This document shows positions 8,688 to 17,263 of a DNA stretch of 64,000 bases, in pieces; the stretch's first letter is position 1, and the number at the start of each line of letters is the position of its first letter. The stretch is taken from the NCBI RefSeq assembly GCF_051857475.1, contig NZ_JBPZGZ010000005.1:1-64000 (forward strand). The letters are read 5' to 3'. The stretch is from Pelomonas sp051857475 (GTDB taxonomy: Bacteria; Pseudomonadota; Gammaproteobacteria; Burkholderiales; Burkholderiaceae_C). The notes under the pieces were generated by a model. That model searched no databases. It was not told where the DNA came from and saw nothing but the letters and a program-made list of their open reading frames with translations. The translations under genes and the position numbers were made by a program.

Positions 8688-9608
8688 ATGTCATCACTCC
8701 AATCCCTCGACATCGCCAAGCGCTCGGCCACCACCACGCCGTCCACGCAGGCACGCAGCCATGTTGCCGAGGTCGCCAAGCTCATCGACGTGTCCTCCTG
8801 CATCGGCTGCAAGGCCTGCCAAGTGGCCTGCATGCAGTGGAATGACCTGCGAGACGAGGTCGGCGACAACCACGGCACCTACGACAACCCGCGCGACCTG
8901 ACGCCGCAGAGCTGGACGGTGATGCGCTTCTCGGAAGTGGAGGTCGAGAAGGACAAGCTGGAGTGGCTGATCCGCAAGGACGGCTGCATGCACTGTGAGG
9001 ACCCCGGCTGCCTGAAGAGCTGTCCGGCGCCGGGCGCCATCGTCAAGTACACCAACGGCATCGTCGACTTCATCTCCGAGCATTGCGTCGGTTGCGGCAA
9101 CTGCGTGACCGGCTGCCCCTTCGATGTGCCGCGCCTGAGCAAGGTCGACAACAAGGCCTACAAGTGCAGCCTGTGCTCCGACCGCGTCGGCGTGGGCTTG
9201 GAGCCGGCCTGCGCCAAGGCCTGCCCGACCGGCGCCATCCGCTTCGGCACCAAGGAGGACATGCTGGACTTCGGCGCCGAGCGCATCGCCGACCTGAAGG
9301 AGCGCGGCTATGCCAACGCGGGCGTCTACGACCCGCCGGGCGTGGGCGGCACCCATGTCGTCTATGTGCTGCAGCATGCCGACAAGCCCGAGCTGTACCA
9401 CGGCCTGCCGGCCGACCCCAAGATCAGCCCGCTGGTGTCGCTGTGGAAGGGCGCAGCCAAGCCGCTGGCCGTCGCGGCCATGATTGGCGCGGCGATTGCC
9501 GGCTTCTTCCACTACACGCGCGTCGGGCCCATCGAGGACCCGGATGACCCGGAAGCGGATCACAACATCGCCCGCCATGGCGACGATGCCAACCACCCCA
9601 CTGCCTGA
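8688..9608 (+). CDS. fdnH: Formate dehydrogenase beta subunit, 4Fe-4S ferredoxin type
   Basis: The 306-residue electron-transfer subunit carries electrons from the alpha subunit to the membrane cytochrome. Four cysteine sets for four 4Fe-4S clusters are visible: CIGCKACQVAC near 38-48, CMHCEDPGCLKSCP near 101-114, CVGCGNCVTGCP near 133-144, and CSLCSDR with CAKACP further on. Near the C-terminus a hydrophobic helix (AVAAMIGAAIAGFF) anchors the subunit in the membrane, as in FdnH/FdoH. The ATG at 8688 begins MSSLQSLDIAKRSA and follows GGGAGG; it lies 11 bases after the alpha stop. Length is close to the 294-300 residues of E. coli homologues. Confidence 0.95.
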   Translation: MSSLQSLDIAKRSATTTPSTQARSHVAEVAKLIDVSSCIGCKACQVACMQWNDLRDEVGDNHGTYDNPRDLTPQSWTVMRFSEVEVEKDKLEWLIRKDGCMHCEDPGCLKSCPAPGAIVKYTNGIVDFISEHCVGCGNCVTGCPFDVPRLSKVDNKAYKCSLCSDRVGVGLEPACAKACPTGAIRFGTKEDMLDFGAERIADLKERGYANAGVYDPPGVGGTHVVYVLQHADKPELYHGLPADPKISPLVSLWKGAAKPLAVAAMIGAAIAGFFHYTRVGPIEDPDDPEADHNIARHGDDANHPTA

Positions 9609-9620
9609 CAGGAGCGCACC

Positions 9621-10250
9621 ATGGGCACACGCTTTCTGCAGCGCTACACGGCCGGCGAGCGCAGCAACCACTGGCTGATCGTGCTGTTCTTCCTCGGCGC
9701 CGGCCTGTCGGGCCTGGCCTTCTTCCACCCCGCCTTCTATTTCCTGACGGCCTTGTTCGGCGGCGGCACCTGGGCGCGCATCCTGCATCCCTTCATGGGC
9801 CTCGTGATGGCCCTGTGCTTCCTGGTGATGTTCTTCAGGCTCTGGCGTCACAACCGCATGACTGACCTCGACAAGCAGTGGTTGCGGGAGGCGCCCGAGC
9901 TGATGCGCACGGCCGACGAAGGCCGTATGCCGCCGGTAGGCCGATACAACGCGGGCCAGAAGCTGGTGTTCTGGATCATGGCCACCAGCCTGATGGTGCT
10001 GGTGCTGACCGGCTTCATCTTCTGGCAGCCCTGGTTCGCCGACAGCTTCCCCATCGTTGCGCGGCGCATCGCCGTCCTGCTGCATGCACTGTCGGCGACC
10101 CTCCTGATCCTGACCGTCATCGTGCACATCTATGCCGCCATCTGGGTCAAGGGCACCTTGCGCGCCATGACGCGCGGCACGGTGACCGAGGGCTGGGCGC
10201 GCCAGAATCACCCGCTATGGCATCGCGAAATGACCAATGACCGCCGGTAG
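9621..10250 (+). CDS. fdnI: Formate dehydrogenase gamma subunit, cytochrome b556
   Basis: The 209-residue inner-membrane cytochrome b takes electrons from the beta subunit and reduces quinone. Four hydrophobic segments are seen, at about 19-40, 53-76, 110-133 and 147-172, with His residues suited to bind two haems (NHWL near 18, LHPFMG near 57, LLHALS and VIVHIY in the last helices). Gene spacing is 12 bases from the beta subunit with an AGGAG site. Its end overlaps fdhE by 14 bases, which implies translational coupling. Length is close to the 211-217 residues of E. coli FdoI/FdnI. Confidence 0.93.
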   Translation: MGTRFLQRYTAGERSNHWLIVLFFLGAGLSGLAFFHPAFYFLTALFGGGTWARILHPFMGLVMALCFLVMFFRLWRHNRMTDLDKQWLREAPELMRTADEGRMPPVGRYNAGQKLVFWIMATSLMVLVLTGFIFWQPWFADSFPIVARRIAVLLHALSATLLILTVIVHIYAAIWVKGTLRAMTRGTVTEGWARQNHPLWHREMTNDRR

Positions 10251-11235
10251 CGCGCATCAAAGAATTCTCAGCCCGGAGGAGATCGCCGTCCGTGCCGGCG
10301 AGCAGCTGACCTTCCTGCACCTGCCCGAGGCCGGCGTCTTCGCCGACCGGGCCCTGCGCCTGCGCGTACTGGCCGCCGGCCATGCGATGCGCGACTTCCT
10401 GCTCTTCGTCGCCGAACTGGCCGAGGCCCAGCATCGGGCGCTGTCCGCCGGCGTCGATGTGCCGCTGCCCACGGCCGAGCAGATCGAGGCCGCCGCCCGC
10501 AACGGCCAGCCCTTGCTGATGGCCGAAACCTGGCCGCGCGCCGCGGTCTGGCGCGACTCGCTGCGCGCGCTGCTGCAGGACCTGGCCCGCCGCCTTGGAG
10601 AAGGCCCGGCCAGGGCCACGGTGCTGCAACTTTCCTCCGCCAGCGACGAGTATCTGGAGACTCAGGCCGGCCGCCTGCTGTCCGGCGTGATGCTGGGGCT
10701 GGACTTGGCCAGCGCGCCGCTGGTCGCCGCCGGTTTGCAACTGCATTGGGTGCGCCTGGCGCGGCAGACGGCGGCCCGCGCGGCCGGCCCGGTCGCTGCC
10801 TTCGGCCGCATCGACGACCCCACCGCCTGCCCCTGCTGCGGCTCGCGCCCGGTTGCCTCGCTCGAGCGCCTGGGCAGCGAAGGCGCGCGCTACCTCGCCT
10901 GCGGCCTGTGCGCGACGCAGTGGCATTACGTCCGCGTCAAGTGCAGCCACTGCCAGAGCACCAAGGGCATCTCGCTGCAAAACCTCGTCGTGGCCGATGG
11001 CAGCGTCGCCGAGGCCCAGCCCGCCGTGCAGGCCGAGTGCTGCAGCGAATGCGGCCACTATCTGAAGCTGATGCACCCGGTGCGCGACAACGGCCTCGAA
11101 CCGGTGGCCGACGACCTCGCCACGCTGACGCTGGACCTGCTGGTCAGCGAGGCCGGCCTGCAGCGCCATGGCGTCAACCTGCTGCTGCTCTTCGGCGAAC
11201 CCAACCAGGCGCCACCGCCGGGAAGAGAGCACTGA
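10237..11235 (+). CDS. fdhE: Formate dehydrogenase accessory protein FdhE
   Basis: A 332-residue cytoplasmic protein needed for assembly of active respiratory formate dehydrogenase in E. coli; reported to be a rubredoxin-like iron-binding chaperone. The cysteine knuckles are clear: CPCCGSRP near 194, CGLCATQW near 222, CSHCQSTKG near 236 and CCSECGHYLK near 268. The N-terminal 180 residues form the helical FdhE domain. It starts inside the end of the gamma subunit gene and its TGA overlaps the ATG of selA (TGATG). E. coli FdhE is slightly shorter (309). Confidence 0.93.
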   Translation: MTAGSAHQRILSPEEIAVRAGEQLTFLHLPEAGVFADRALRLRVLAAGHAMRDFLLFVAELAEAQHRALSAGVDVPLPTAEQIEAAARNGQPLLMAETWPRAAVWRDSLRALLQDLARRLGEGPARATVLQLSSASDEYLETQAGRLLSGVMLGLDLASAPLVAAGLQLHWVRLARQTAARAAGPVAAFGRIDDPTACPCCGSRPVASLERLGSEGARYLACGLCATQWHYVRVKCSHCQSTKGISLQNLVVADGSVAEAQPAVQAECCSECGHYLKLMHPVRDNGLEPVADDLATLTLDLLVSEAGLQRHGVNLLLLFGEPNQAPPPGREH

Positions 11236-12659
11236 TGAAGGCGCCCGACGAATCCGTGGTCCACGGTTCCAAGGCCAGCCCCAAGGAACTGCCGGCTCTG
11301 GACAAGCTGCTGCGCGACTGCGCGGCGCTGGTGGCCGAGCATGGCCACACGCTGGTGGCCGGCGAGGCGAGGGCGCTGCTGGACGCCCTGCGCAGCCGCG
11401 CCGTGGCTGGTGAGTTGCCTCGCGCGGAGCTGGAGGCGCTGCCGCGGACACTGTCGGCGCGGGTCCACGCGCGCATGCAGCCGAATATGCGAGCCGTGCT
11501 CAACCTGACGGGCACCGTGATCCACACCAACCTCGGCCGCTCCCTGCTGGCCGACGCGGCCCTGCAGCAGGTGCTGGCCTTGATGGGCTCGCCCAACAAC
11601 CTTGAGTTCGACCTCGAGGCCGGCGCACGCGGTGACCGTGATGACCTCATCGAAGGCCTGCTCTGCGAGCTGACCGGCGCCGAGGCCGCCACCGTCGTCA
11701 ACAACAACGCCGCGGCCGTGCTGCTGGGCATTGCGGCCCTGGCGCGTGGCAAGGAGGCCATCGTGTCGCGCGGCGAACTGGTCGAGATCGGCGGTGCCTT
11801 CCGCATGCCCGACGTGATGAGCGCAGCCGGCGCGACGCTGGTGGAGGTCGGCACCACCAACCGCACCCATGCACGCGACTACGAGCAGGCCATCACGCCG
11901 CGCACCGGCCTCATCGTCAAGGTCCACACCAGCAACTACCAGGTGCAGGGCTTCACCGCAGCCGTCGACGAGGCCACGTTGGCCCCCATCGCGCACGCTG
12001 CCGGCCTGCCGCTGATGACCGACCTCGGCAGCGGCGCCCTGGTCGACCTGTCGCAATGGGGCTTGCCCGCCGAGCCCCTGCCGCAGGCCATGCTGGCCGC
12101 CGGCTGCGATGTCGTGACCTTCAGCGGCGACAAGCTGCTGGGCGGCCCCCAGGCCGGCCTCCTCGTCGGCAGCAAGGCCGCCGTCGGCAAGATCCGCAAG
12201 TACCCGATGAAGCGGGCGCTGCGTCTGTCCAAGTTGCCGTTTGCGGCGCTGGAGGCGACGCTGCGCCTTTATCTTCGGCCCGAGCGGCTGGTGCAGGACC
12301 TGCCGACGCTGCGGCTGCTGACTCGAAATCAGGCGCATATCGCTGAACTGGCGCAGCGCCTGTTGCCCGAAGTGGCCGCCGCTGTAGCCCCGCGCTTCAC
12401 TGTCGAGACCCTTGCGCTGCAAAGCCAGATCGGCTCCGGTTCCCTGCCGGTCGAACGGCTGCCGTCCGCGGGCCTGGCCATCACGGCTGTGGACGGTCGC
12501 GGTCGAACGCTCGAAGCGTTGGCCGCTGCCTTGCGCGGCCTGCCGCGGCCGGTGATTGGCCGCATCCATGACGACCGCCTGCTGCTGGACCTGCGCTGCC
12601 TCGAAGAGCCGGCCCTGCTGACGTCGCAGCTGGGCGTGCTGAAGGAGGCGTTGAAATGA
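11235..12659 (+). CDS. selA: L-seryl-tRNA(Sec) selenium transferase SelA
   Basis: A 474-residue PLP enzyme that converts seryl-tRNA(Sec) to selenocysteyl-tRNA(Sec) with selenophosphate. The Schiff-base lysine is K300 in TFSGDKLLGGPQAG (E. coli K295). Other family blocks seen are the INLTGTVIHTNLGR-like stretch near 87-105, TVVNNNAAAVLL near 155 and MTDLGSGALVDL near 262. The ATG at 11235 shares its A with the fdhE stop. Length matches E. coli SelA (463). It lies between fdhE and selB, with a long inverted repeat separating it from selB. Confidence 0.96.
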   Translation: MKAPDESVVHGSKASPKELPALDKLLRDCAALVAEHGHTLVAGEARALLDALRSRAVAGELPRAELEALPRTLSARVHARMQPNMRAVLNLTGTVIHTNLGRSLLADAALQQVLALMGSPNNLEFDLEAGARGDRDDLIEGLLCELTGAEAATVVNNNAAAVLLGIAALARGKEAIVSRGELVEIGGAFRMPDVMSAAGATLVEVGTTNRTHARDYEQAITPRTGLIVKVHTSNYQVQGFTAAVDEATLAPIAHAAGLPLMTDLGSGALVDLSQWGLPAEPLPQAMLAAGCDVVTFSGDKLLGGPQAGLLVGSKAAVGKIRKYPMKRALRLSKLPFAALEATLRLYLRPERLVQDLPTLRLLTRNQAHIAELAQRLLPEVAAAVAPRFTVETLALQSQIGSGSLPVERLPSAGLAITAVDGRGRTLEALAAALRGLPRPVIGRIHDDRLLLDLRCLEEPALLTSQLGVLKEALK

Positions 12660-12681
12660 CTTCCTTGAGACCAGTCCATAT

Positions 12682-12751
12682 CAGCCACAGAGGCGCGGAG
12701 ACACAGAGAAGTTGTTGGCTTCTCCTCCGTGCCTCTGTGCCTCTGTGGCTG
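12682..12751. repeat. Inverted repeat between selA and selB
   Basis: cagccacagaggc (12682-12694) is perfectly complementary to gcctctgtggctg (12739-12751); inside, ggag/ctcc and agaag/cttct add partial pairing. The CACAGAGG/CCTCTGTG words resemble a dispersed intergenic repeat of many proteobacteria (from memory). It sits 23 bases after the selA stop and 27 before the selB GTG, so it could attenuate transcription or protect an mRNA end inside the operon. Confidence 0.65.
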
Positions 12752-12777
12752 TGTTCCTACGCGTCGCAGGTGGCTGC

Positions 12778-14646
12778 GTGATCGTCGGGACGGCCGGTCA
12801 CATCGACCACGGCAAGACAACGCTCGTCCGTGCTTTGACCGGCGTCGACACCGACCGTCTGCCGGAAGAGAAGGCGCGCGGCATCAGCATCGAGCTGGGC
12901 TATGCCTATCTCGACGTTCCTGATCACGAAGAACGCCTGGGCTTCATCGACGTGCCCGGCCACGAGAAGCTGGTCCACACCATGCTGGCCGGTGCCAGCG
13001 GCATCGATTTCGCGCTGCTGCTGGTGGCCGCCGACGATGGCGTCATGCCGCAGACCCGCGAGCACCTGGCCGTGCTCAGCCTGCTCGGCCTGAGGCGCGG
13101 CGCCGTCGTCATCACCAAGGCCGACCGGGCCGAGAGCAGCCGCGTCGAAGCCTTGCAAGAGGAGGTGAGGGCGTTGCTCGCCGGTACGGGGCTGGATGCC
13201 GTGCCCATCCTGGCCGCATCTGCGCAGACGGGGCAGGGCGTCAACGAACTGCGCGAGCTGCTGTTCGAAACCGCCCGTCAGACACCGCCTCGCGCCTGCC
13301 GCGGCCTCGCAGCCCGCCTGGCCGTGGACCGTGCCTTCAGCCTTGACGGCGTCGGCACCGTCGTCACCGGCACCCTGCATGCGGGCGAGATTGCTGTGGG
13401 CGACGAGCTGTTCATCCAGGGCCATCGTGCGCGTGTGAAGAGCCTGCATGCCCAGAACCGTGCCGTCGAGCGTGCCCAGGCCGGACAGCGTTGCGCCGTG
13501 GCTTTGGCGGGTCTTGCCCGAGAAGACGCACCGCGCGGTCAGTGGCTGACAGCGCCGGCCGTTGCGCTGGCCACGGACCGTTTCGACGCGCGCCTGACGC
13601 TATGGCCCGGTGAGGCCAAGCCGCTGCGATCGGGCCAGCGCGTGCATGTCCACCTCGGCGCCCAATCGGTGATGGCCAGCGTCGCGGTGCTGGAGGGCGA
13701 CGCCATCGATCCCGGCGCCTCGGCCCGCGTGCAACTCGTTTGCCATGCCCCGGTGGGAGCTTGGCGCGGCGACCGCCTGGTGCTTCGCGACGCCGGCGCC
13801 TCCCGCACGATGGCCGGCGGCGTCGTGCTCGACCCCTTTGCGCCCGCCCGCTACCGACGCACGCCCGAGCGCCTGGCCGAGCTGGCGGCCTGCGAGCTGC
13901 CCACGCTGGCGCGGCGGCGCGAGCGGCTGCTGGCCTTGTCCAGCCTGGGCCTTGACCTGGCCCGATTCGCGCAGGCCGAGGGGCTGGCGCAGGCGCTGCA
14001 GGGCTGGGCCTTGGGCGATGACGCCGCAGCTGCACTGACCACACGACTGCTCGCTGCGCTGGCCGACTTTCATCAGCAGTCGCCCGAGGAGCTCGGCCCC
14101 GATGCCGCCCGCCTGCGCCGCCTCGTTGCGCCGCGCATCGCCGAGCCGCTGTGGCGAGACCTGCTCGCCGGCCTGCGCGCGGCCGGCCGCATTGCGCTGC
14201 GCGGCGCCTTCGTGCATCTGCCCGAGCATGGCGTGCAGCTGTCGGCCATCGAGGAGCGCATCGCCCAGAAGATCGCGCCTCGCCTGGCCGCCGCTGGTGT
14301 CGAGGGCGCCTGGGCTCGCGACCTCGCCAAGGACTGCGCCGAGCCCGAGCCGCTGATGCGCGCCACCCTGGCGCGACTGGCCCGGCAGGGTGAACTACAC
14401 CAAGTGGTGAAGGACCTTTATTGCGACACCGCGACGATGGCGCGGCTGGCGGCGATCGCGCGCCGGATCTCCGCCGAGCACGGCAAGGTCACGGCCGCCG
14501 CTTTTCGCGACGCAACCGGCCTGGGCCGCAAGCGCGCCATCCAGCATCTGGAACATTTCGACCGCGTCGGCTTGCTGCGCCGTGTCGGCGACGAACACCG
14601 GCTGCGGCCGGACAGCGGGCTGTTTGCCCAGGAATCGACGACATGA
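12778..14646 (+). CDS. selB: Selenocysteine-specific elongation factor SelB
   Basis: A 622-residue GTPase that brings Sec-tRNA to the ribosome at UGA codons followed by a SECIS hairpin. The EF-Tu-like G domain opens directly with MIVGTAGHIDHGKTT; G1 is at 7-14, DVPGHE gives G3 and TKAD gives G4. Two beta-barrel domains follow, and the C-terminal third has the winged-helix repeats that bind the SECIS. The chosen start is GTG at 12778, because the family begins with MI(V/I)GTAGH; an upstream in-frame ATG at 12712 would add 22 residues encoded by the inverted repeat. Length matches E. coli SelB (614). The stop is 3 bases before selC. Confidence 0.95.
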   Translation: MIVGTAGHIDHGKTTLVRALTGVDTDRLPEEKARGISIELGYAYLDVPDHEERLGFIDVPGHEKLVHTMLAGASGIDFALLLVAADDGVMPQTREHLAVLSLLGLRRGAVVITKADRAESSRVEALQEEVRALLAGTGLDAVPILAASAQTGQGVNELRELLFETARQTPPRACRGLAARLAVDRAFSLDGVGTVVTGTLHAGEIAVGDELFIQGHRARVKSLHAQNRAVERAQAGQRCAVALAGLAREDAPRGQWLTAPAVALATDRFDARLTLWPGEAKPLRSGQRVHVHLGAQSVMASVAVLEGDAIDPGASARVQLVCHAPVGAWRGDRLVLRDAGASRTMAGGVVLDPFAPARYRRTPERLAELAACELPTLARRRERLLALSSLGLDLARFAQAEGLAQALQGWALGDDAAAALTTRLLAALADFHQQSPEELGPDAARLRRLVAPRIAEPLWRDLLAGLRAAGRIALRGAFVHLPEHGVQLSAIEERIAQKIAPRLAAAGVEGAWARDLAKDCAEPEPLMRATLARLARQGELHQVVKDLYCDTATMARLAAIARRISAEHGKVTAAAFRDATGLGRKRAIQHLEHFDRVGLLRRVGDEHRLRPDSGLFAQESTT

Positions 14647-14649
14647 CAG

Positions 14650-14745
14650 GGAGGGGCAACGACACCGGTGTGTCGGCCGGGCTTCAAACCCGGTGGGTGG
14701 CGCCACGCGCCGCTGGGTGGGTTCGACTCCCACGCCCCTCCGCCA
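14650..14745 (+). tRNA. selC: tRNA-Sec (UCA anticodon)
   Basis: An 8-bp acceptor stem pairs GGAGGGGC (14650-14657) with GCCCCTCC (14734-14741), followed by discriminator G and an encoded CCA (14743-14745). The anticodon stem CCGGG/CCCGG closes the loop cttcaaa, with TCA at 14684-14686. A long variable arm (gtgggtggcgccacgcgcc region) and the T arm GGTTCGACTCC complete it. The 96-base length, extended acceptor stem and UCA anticodon are specific to tRNA-Sec. It begins 3 bases after the selB stop, so it must be cut out of the operon transcript. Confidence 0.97.
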
Positions 14746-14781
14746 ACCGGACAATCCCCCCTTCACCACAGGAGACCTTCG

Positions 14782-15654
14782 ATGACTGCCTTCCCCCGTT
14801 TCGTCGCCCGTGTGGCGCGTGGCGCCGTGGCTGCCCTGGCCTTGGCCGGAGCCGCCGCCCAGGCGCAGCAGGTGCTGCGCGTGACCGCCATTCCCGACGA
14901 GTCGCCCACCGAGCTGGCGCGCAAGTTCGCGCCGCTGGGCCAGTATCTGGAGAGCAAGCTGGGCATGAAGGTCGAGTGGACGCCGGTGACCGACTACGCG
15001 GCGGCCGTGGAGACGGTCGTCAACAAGAAGATCGACTTAGCCTGGTTCGGCGGCTTCACCTTCGTGCAGGCGAATGTGCGCAGCGGCGGCAAGATCGTGC
15101 CGCTGGTGCAGCGCGAGGAAGACGAGAAGTTCCGTTCCGTCTTCATCACCGATGCCAAGAGCGGCATCACCAAGCTGGAAGACCTCAAGGGCAAGACCCT
15201 GTCCTTCGGCTCGCAGAGCAGCACCTCGGGCCACTTGATGCCGCGCAGCTTCCTGCTGGGCGCCAGGATCAACCCCGACGTGGACCTCAAGCGCGTGGCC
15301 TTCAGTGGCGCCCATGACGCCACCATCGCCGCCGTCGCCAGCGGCAAGGTGGACGCCGGCGCGCTGAACATCTCGGTCTGGGAGAAGTTCGTCGCCGAGA
15401 AGAAGGTCGACACCAGCCAGGTCAAGGTCTTCTTCACGACGCCGGCCTATTACGACTACAACTGGTCCGTCCACGCCGACATGCCGCAAGCCCTGCAGGA
15501 CAAGATCAAGGCGGCCTTCCTGGCGCTGGACCCGAACACGCCTCAGGGCAAGGAGATCCTCGGCCTGCAGCGCGCGACGAAGTTCATCGCCACCAAGCCC
15601 GAGAACTACACCGGCATCAAGGCCGCCGCCGAGAACGCTGGTCTGCTGAAGTGA
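14782..15654 (+). CDS. ABC importer substrate-binding protein, putative selenate type (PhnD family)
   Basis: A 290-residue periplasmic binding protein. A signal peptide (1-29, ending AAAQA) precedes a PhnD-type bilobed domain with VTAIPDESPTELARKFAPL near 34-52, YAAAVETVVNKKIDLAWFGG near 75-94 and SFGSQSSTSGHLMPR near 150-164. PhnD relatives bind phosphonate or phosphite, but the closest family I recall is the putative selenate-binding group described by TIGR04553, found beside selenium genes. Location straight after selC supports selenium oxyanion as ligand; this is inference. The ATG at 14782 has AGGAG 8 bases upstream. It is followed by ATPase and two permease genes with overlapping ends. 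Confidence 0.85.
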   Translation: MTAFPRFVARVARGAVAALALAGAAAQAQQVLRVTAIPDESPTELARKFAPLGQYLESKLGMKVEWTPVTDYAAAVETVVNKKIDLAWFGGFTFVQANVRSGGKIVPLVQREEDEKFRSVFITDAKSGITKLEDLKGKTLSFGSQSSTSGHLMPRSFLLGARINPDVDLKRVAFSGAHDATIAAVASGKVDAGALNISVWEKFVAEKKVDTSQVKVFFTTPAYYDYNWSVHADMPQALQDKIKAAFLALDPNTPQGKEILGLQRATKFIATKPENYTGIKAAAENAGLLK

Positions 15655-16457
15655 TCGCGCTTTCCGGCATCGATGCCGCCGCCCTCGGCGGCGCGACGCC
15701 CGTGCTGCGCGGTGTCAGCCTCGCGCTGGCCGCGGGCGAGCAGGTCGCCGTCATCGGCGCTTCGGGCGCTGGCAAGACCACGCTGCTGAATCTGCTCGCG
15801 CTGATGCAGGGCCCGCTGACCGGGCGCTTCACGCTGGACGATGCCGACCCCTGGGCCCTGAGCCGCCGCGAGCGCCAGCGCCTGCGCGCGGACATCGCGC
15901 TGGCGCCCCAGCAGCCGCCACTGCCGCCGCGCCAGCGCGTGGCCGTGGCCGTGCTGTCCGCACGCTTGCCGCGCATGGCGCTGGCGCGCAGCCTGCGCAC
16001 GCTGTGGAGCCCACCCGATGCCCCACTGGCCCAGGCCGCGCTGGCTCAGCTCGACCTGGCCGACAAGCTCTGGCTGCGCGTGGACCGGCTCTCGGGCGGC
16101 GAGCGCCAGCGCGTCGGCCTGGCACGGCTGCTGGTGTCCGACGCCCGCCTGTGGCTGGCCGACGAGCCGCTGGCCGCGTTGGACCCGACCCGCGCCGAGC
16201 TGGCCCTCGCGACGCTGCAACGCAATGCCCGCGAGCGCGGTGCGGTCCTGGTCTGCAGCCTGCACCAGGTCGACCTGGCGCTGAAGCACTTCCCGCGCGT
16301 CGTCGCCCTGCGCGGCGGCCGGGTTGTCTACGACGGTGCGCCGGATGGCCTCGACGAGGACCTGCTGGACGAGCTCTATCGCAGCCAGAACGAAGCGCCG
16401 CCGGAGATCGCGCCGCTGGCGCAGCCCGTGCCCTTGCCTCAGGCCATGTGCCGATGA
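15651..16457 (+). CDS. ABC importer ATPase, putative selenate type
   Basis: A 268-residue ABC ATPase that would energise the importer from the cytoplasmic face. Walker A GASGAGKTT lies at about 36-44, the signature LSGGERQRVGLARLL near 147-161 and Walker B LWLADEP near 167-173, with the switch His in CSLHQVD near 205. PhnC-like. It starts at GTG 15651, overlapping the binding-protein stop by 4 bases, and ends overlapping the first permease start by 4. Confidence 0.9.
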   Translation: MIALSGIDAAALGGATPVLRGVSLALAAGEQVAVIGASGAGKTTLLNLLALMQGPLTGRFTLDDADPWALSRRERQRLRADIALAPQQPPLPPRQRVAVAVLSARLPRMALARSLRTLWSPPDAPLAQAALAQLDLADKLWLRVDRLSGGERQRVGLARLLVSDARLWLADEPLAALDPTRAELALATLQRNARERGAVLVCSLHQVDLALKHFPRVVALRGGRVVYDGAPDGLDEDLLDELYRSQNEAPPEIAPLAQPVPLPQAMCR

Positions 16458-17263
16458 CGCTGCGCGACCCCGCCCTTGGCCAGCGCTGGGCCACGCTGCT
16501 GATCGCCCTGGTGCTGGCCTGGCCGCTGCTGGTGCTCGCCGAGTTCAAGCCCTGGGCCCTGTTCGACGAGCGCAGCCTGCGCGCGACCGGCCGTTTCCTG
16601 GCCCAGTTCATCACGCCGCGCGCCGACGGCGAGTTCCTCACCATGCTCGCCCGCGACACCTGGCGCACCGTCGCCATCGCCACTGCGGGCATGAGTCTGG
16701 CGCTGCTGCTGGCCCTGCCGTTGGCCCTGGTGTCGACGGCGCGGCTGTCGGCCAGCACGCTGGAAGGTCGGCCCGGGCCGGCACGCTGGTTGCGCCGCGC
16801 GGTGCGGGCCCTGCTGGTGCTGCTGCGCTCCATTCCCGAGCTGGTCTGGGCCCTGGTCTTCGTGCGCGTCGTCGGCCTGGGCGCGACGGCCGGCGTGCTG
16901 GCCATCGCGATTGCCTATGGCGGCATGCTGGGCAAGGTCTACGCCGAAATCCTGGAGAGCGCCGACGCCGCGCCTACGCAAGCCCTGCTGCGCTCGGGCA
17001 GCGGCCGGCTGCAGGCCCTGCTGTTCGGCGCGCTGCCGAGCTGCCTGCCCGAACTGCTCAGCTACACGGTCTACCGCTGGGAATGCGCGGTGCGTTCTTC
17101 CGTCGTGCTGGGCTTTGTCGGCGCGGGCGGCCTGGGCCAGCAGCTGGACAACGCGTCCAAGATGTTTGCCGGCAACGAGGTCAGTGCCATTCTGCTGGTC
17201 TTTGTCGGCCTCGTGATGCTCAGCGATGCCTTCAGCCGCTGGCTGAGAGGACGGCTCGCATGA
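16454..17263 (+). CDS. ABC importer permease 1 (PhnE-like)
   Basis: A 269-residue inner-membrane permease with about six hydrophobic segments. The ABC-coupling loop is seen as EILESADAAPTQALLRSGSG near 175-194, the EAA-type motif of binding-protein-dependent permeases, and the nearby YRWECAVRSSVVLGFVGAGG is typical of PhnE. The ATG at 16454 begins MTLRDPALGQRW and overlaps the ATPase stop. It likely pairs with the next permease as a heterodimer; E. coli phosphonate transport uses one PhnE. Confidence 0.88.
   Translation: MTLRDPALGQRWATLLIALVLAWPLLVLAEFKPWALFDERSLRATGRFLAQFITPRADGEFLTMLARDTWRTVAIATAGMSLALLLALPLALVSTARLSASTLEGRPGPARWLRRAVRALLVLLRSIPELVWALVFVRVVGLGATAGVLAIAIAYGGMLGKVYAEILESADAAPTQALLRSGSGRLQALLFGALPSCLPELLSYTVYRWECAVRSSVVLGFVGAGGLGQQLDNASKMFAGNEVSAILLVFVGLVMLSDAFSRWLRGRLA

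Noticed and set aside
5530..8754. Very long open frame on the minus strand (over 1000 codons)
   Set aside because: It is antisense to the formate dehydrogenase genes; the translation is Gly/Val/Leu/His-rich low complexity without domain motifs, a normal effect of high G+C on the opposite strand.
12712..12777. Upstream ATG for SelB
   Set aside because: The added 22 residues come from the inverted repeat and SelB proteins begin at MIVGTAGHIDHGKT; GTG 12778 fits.
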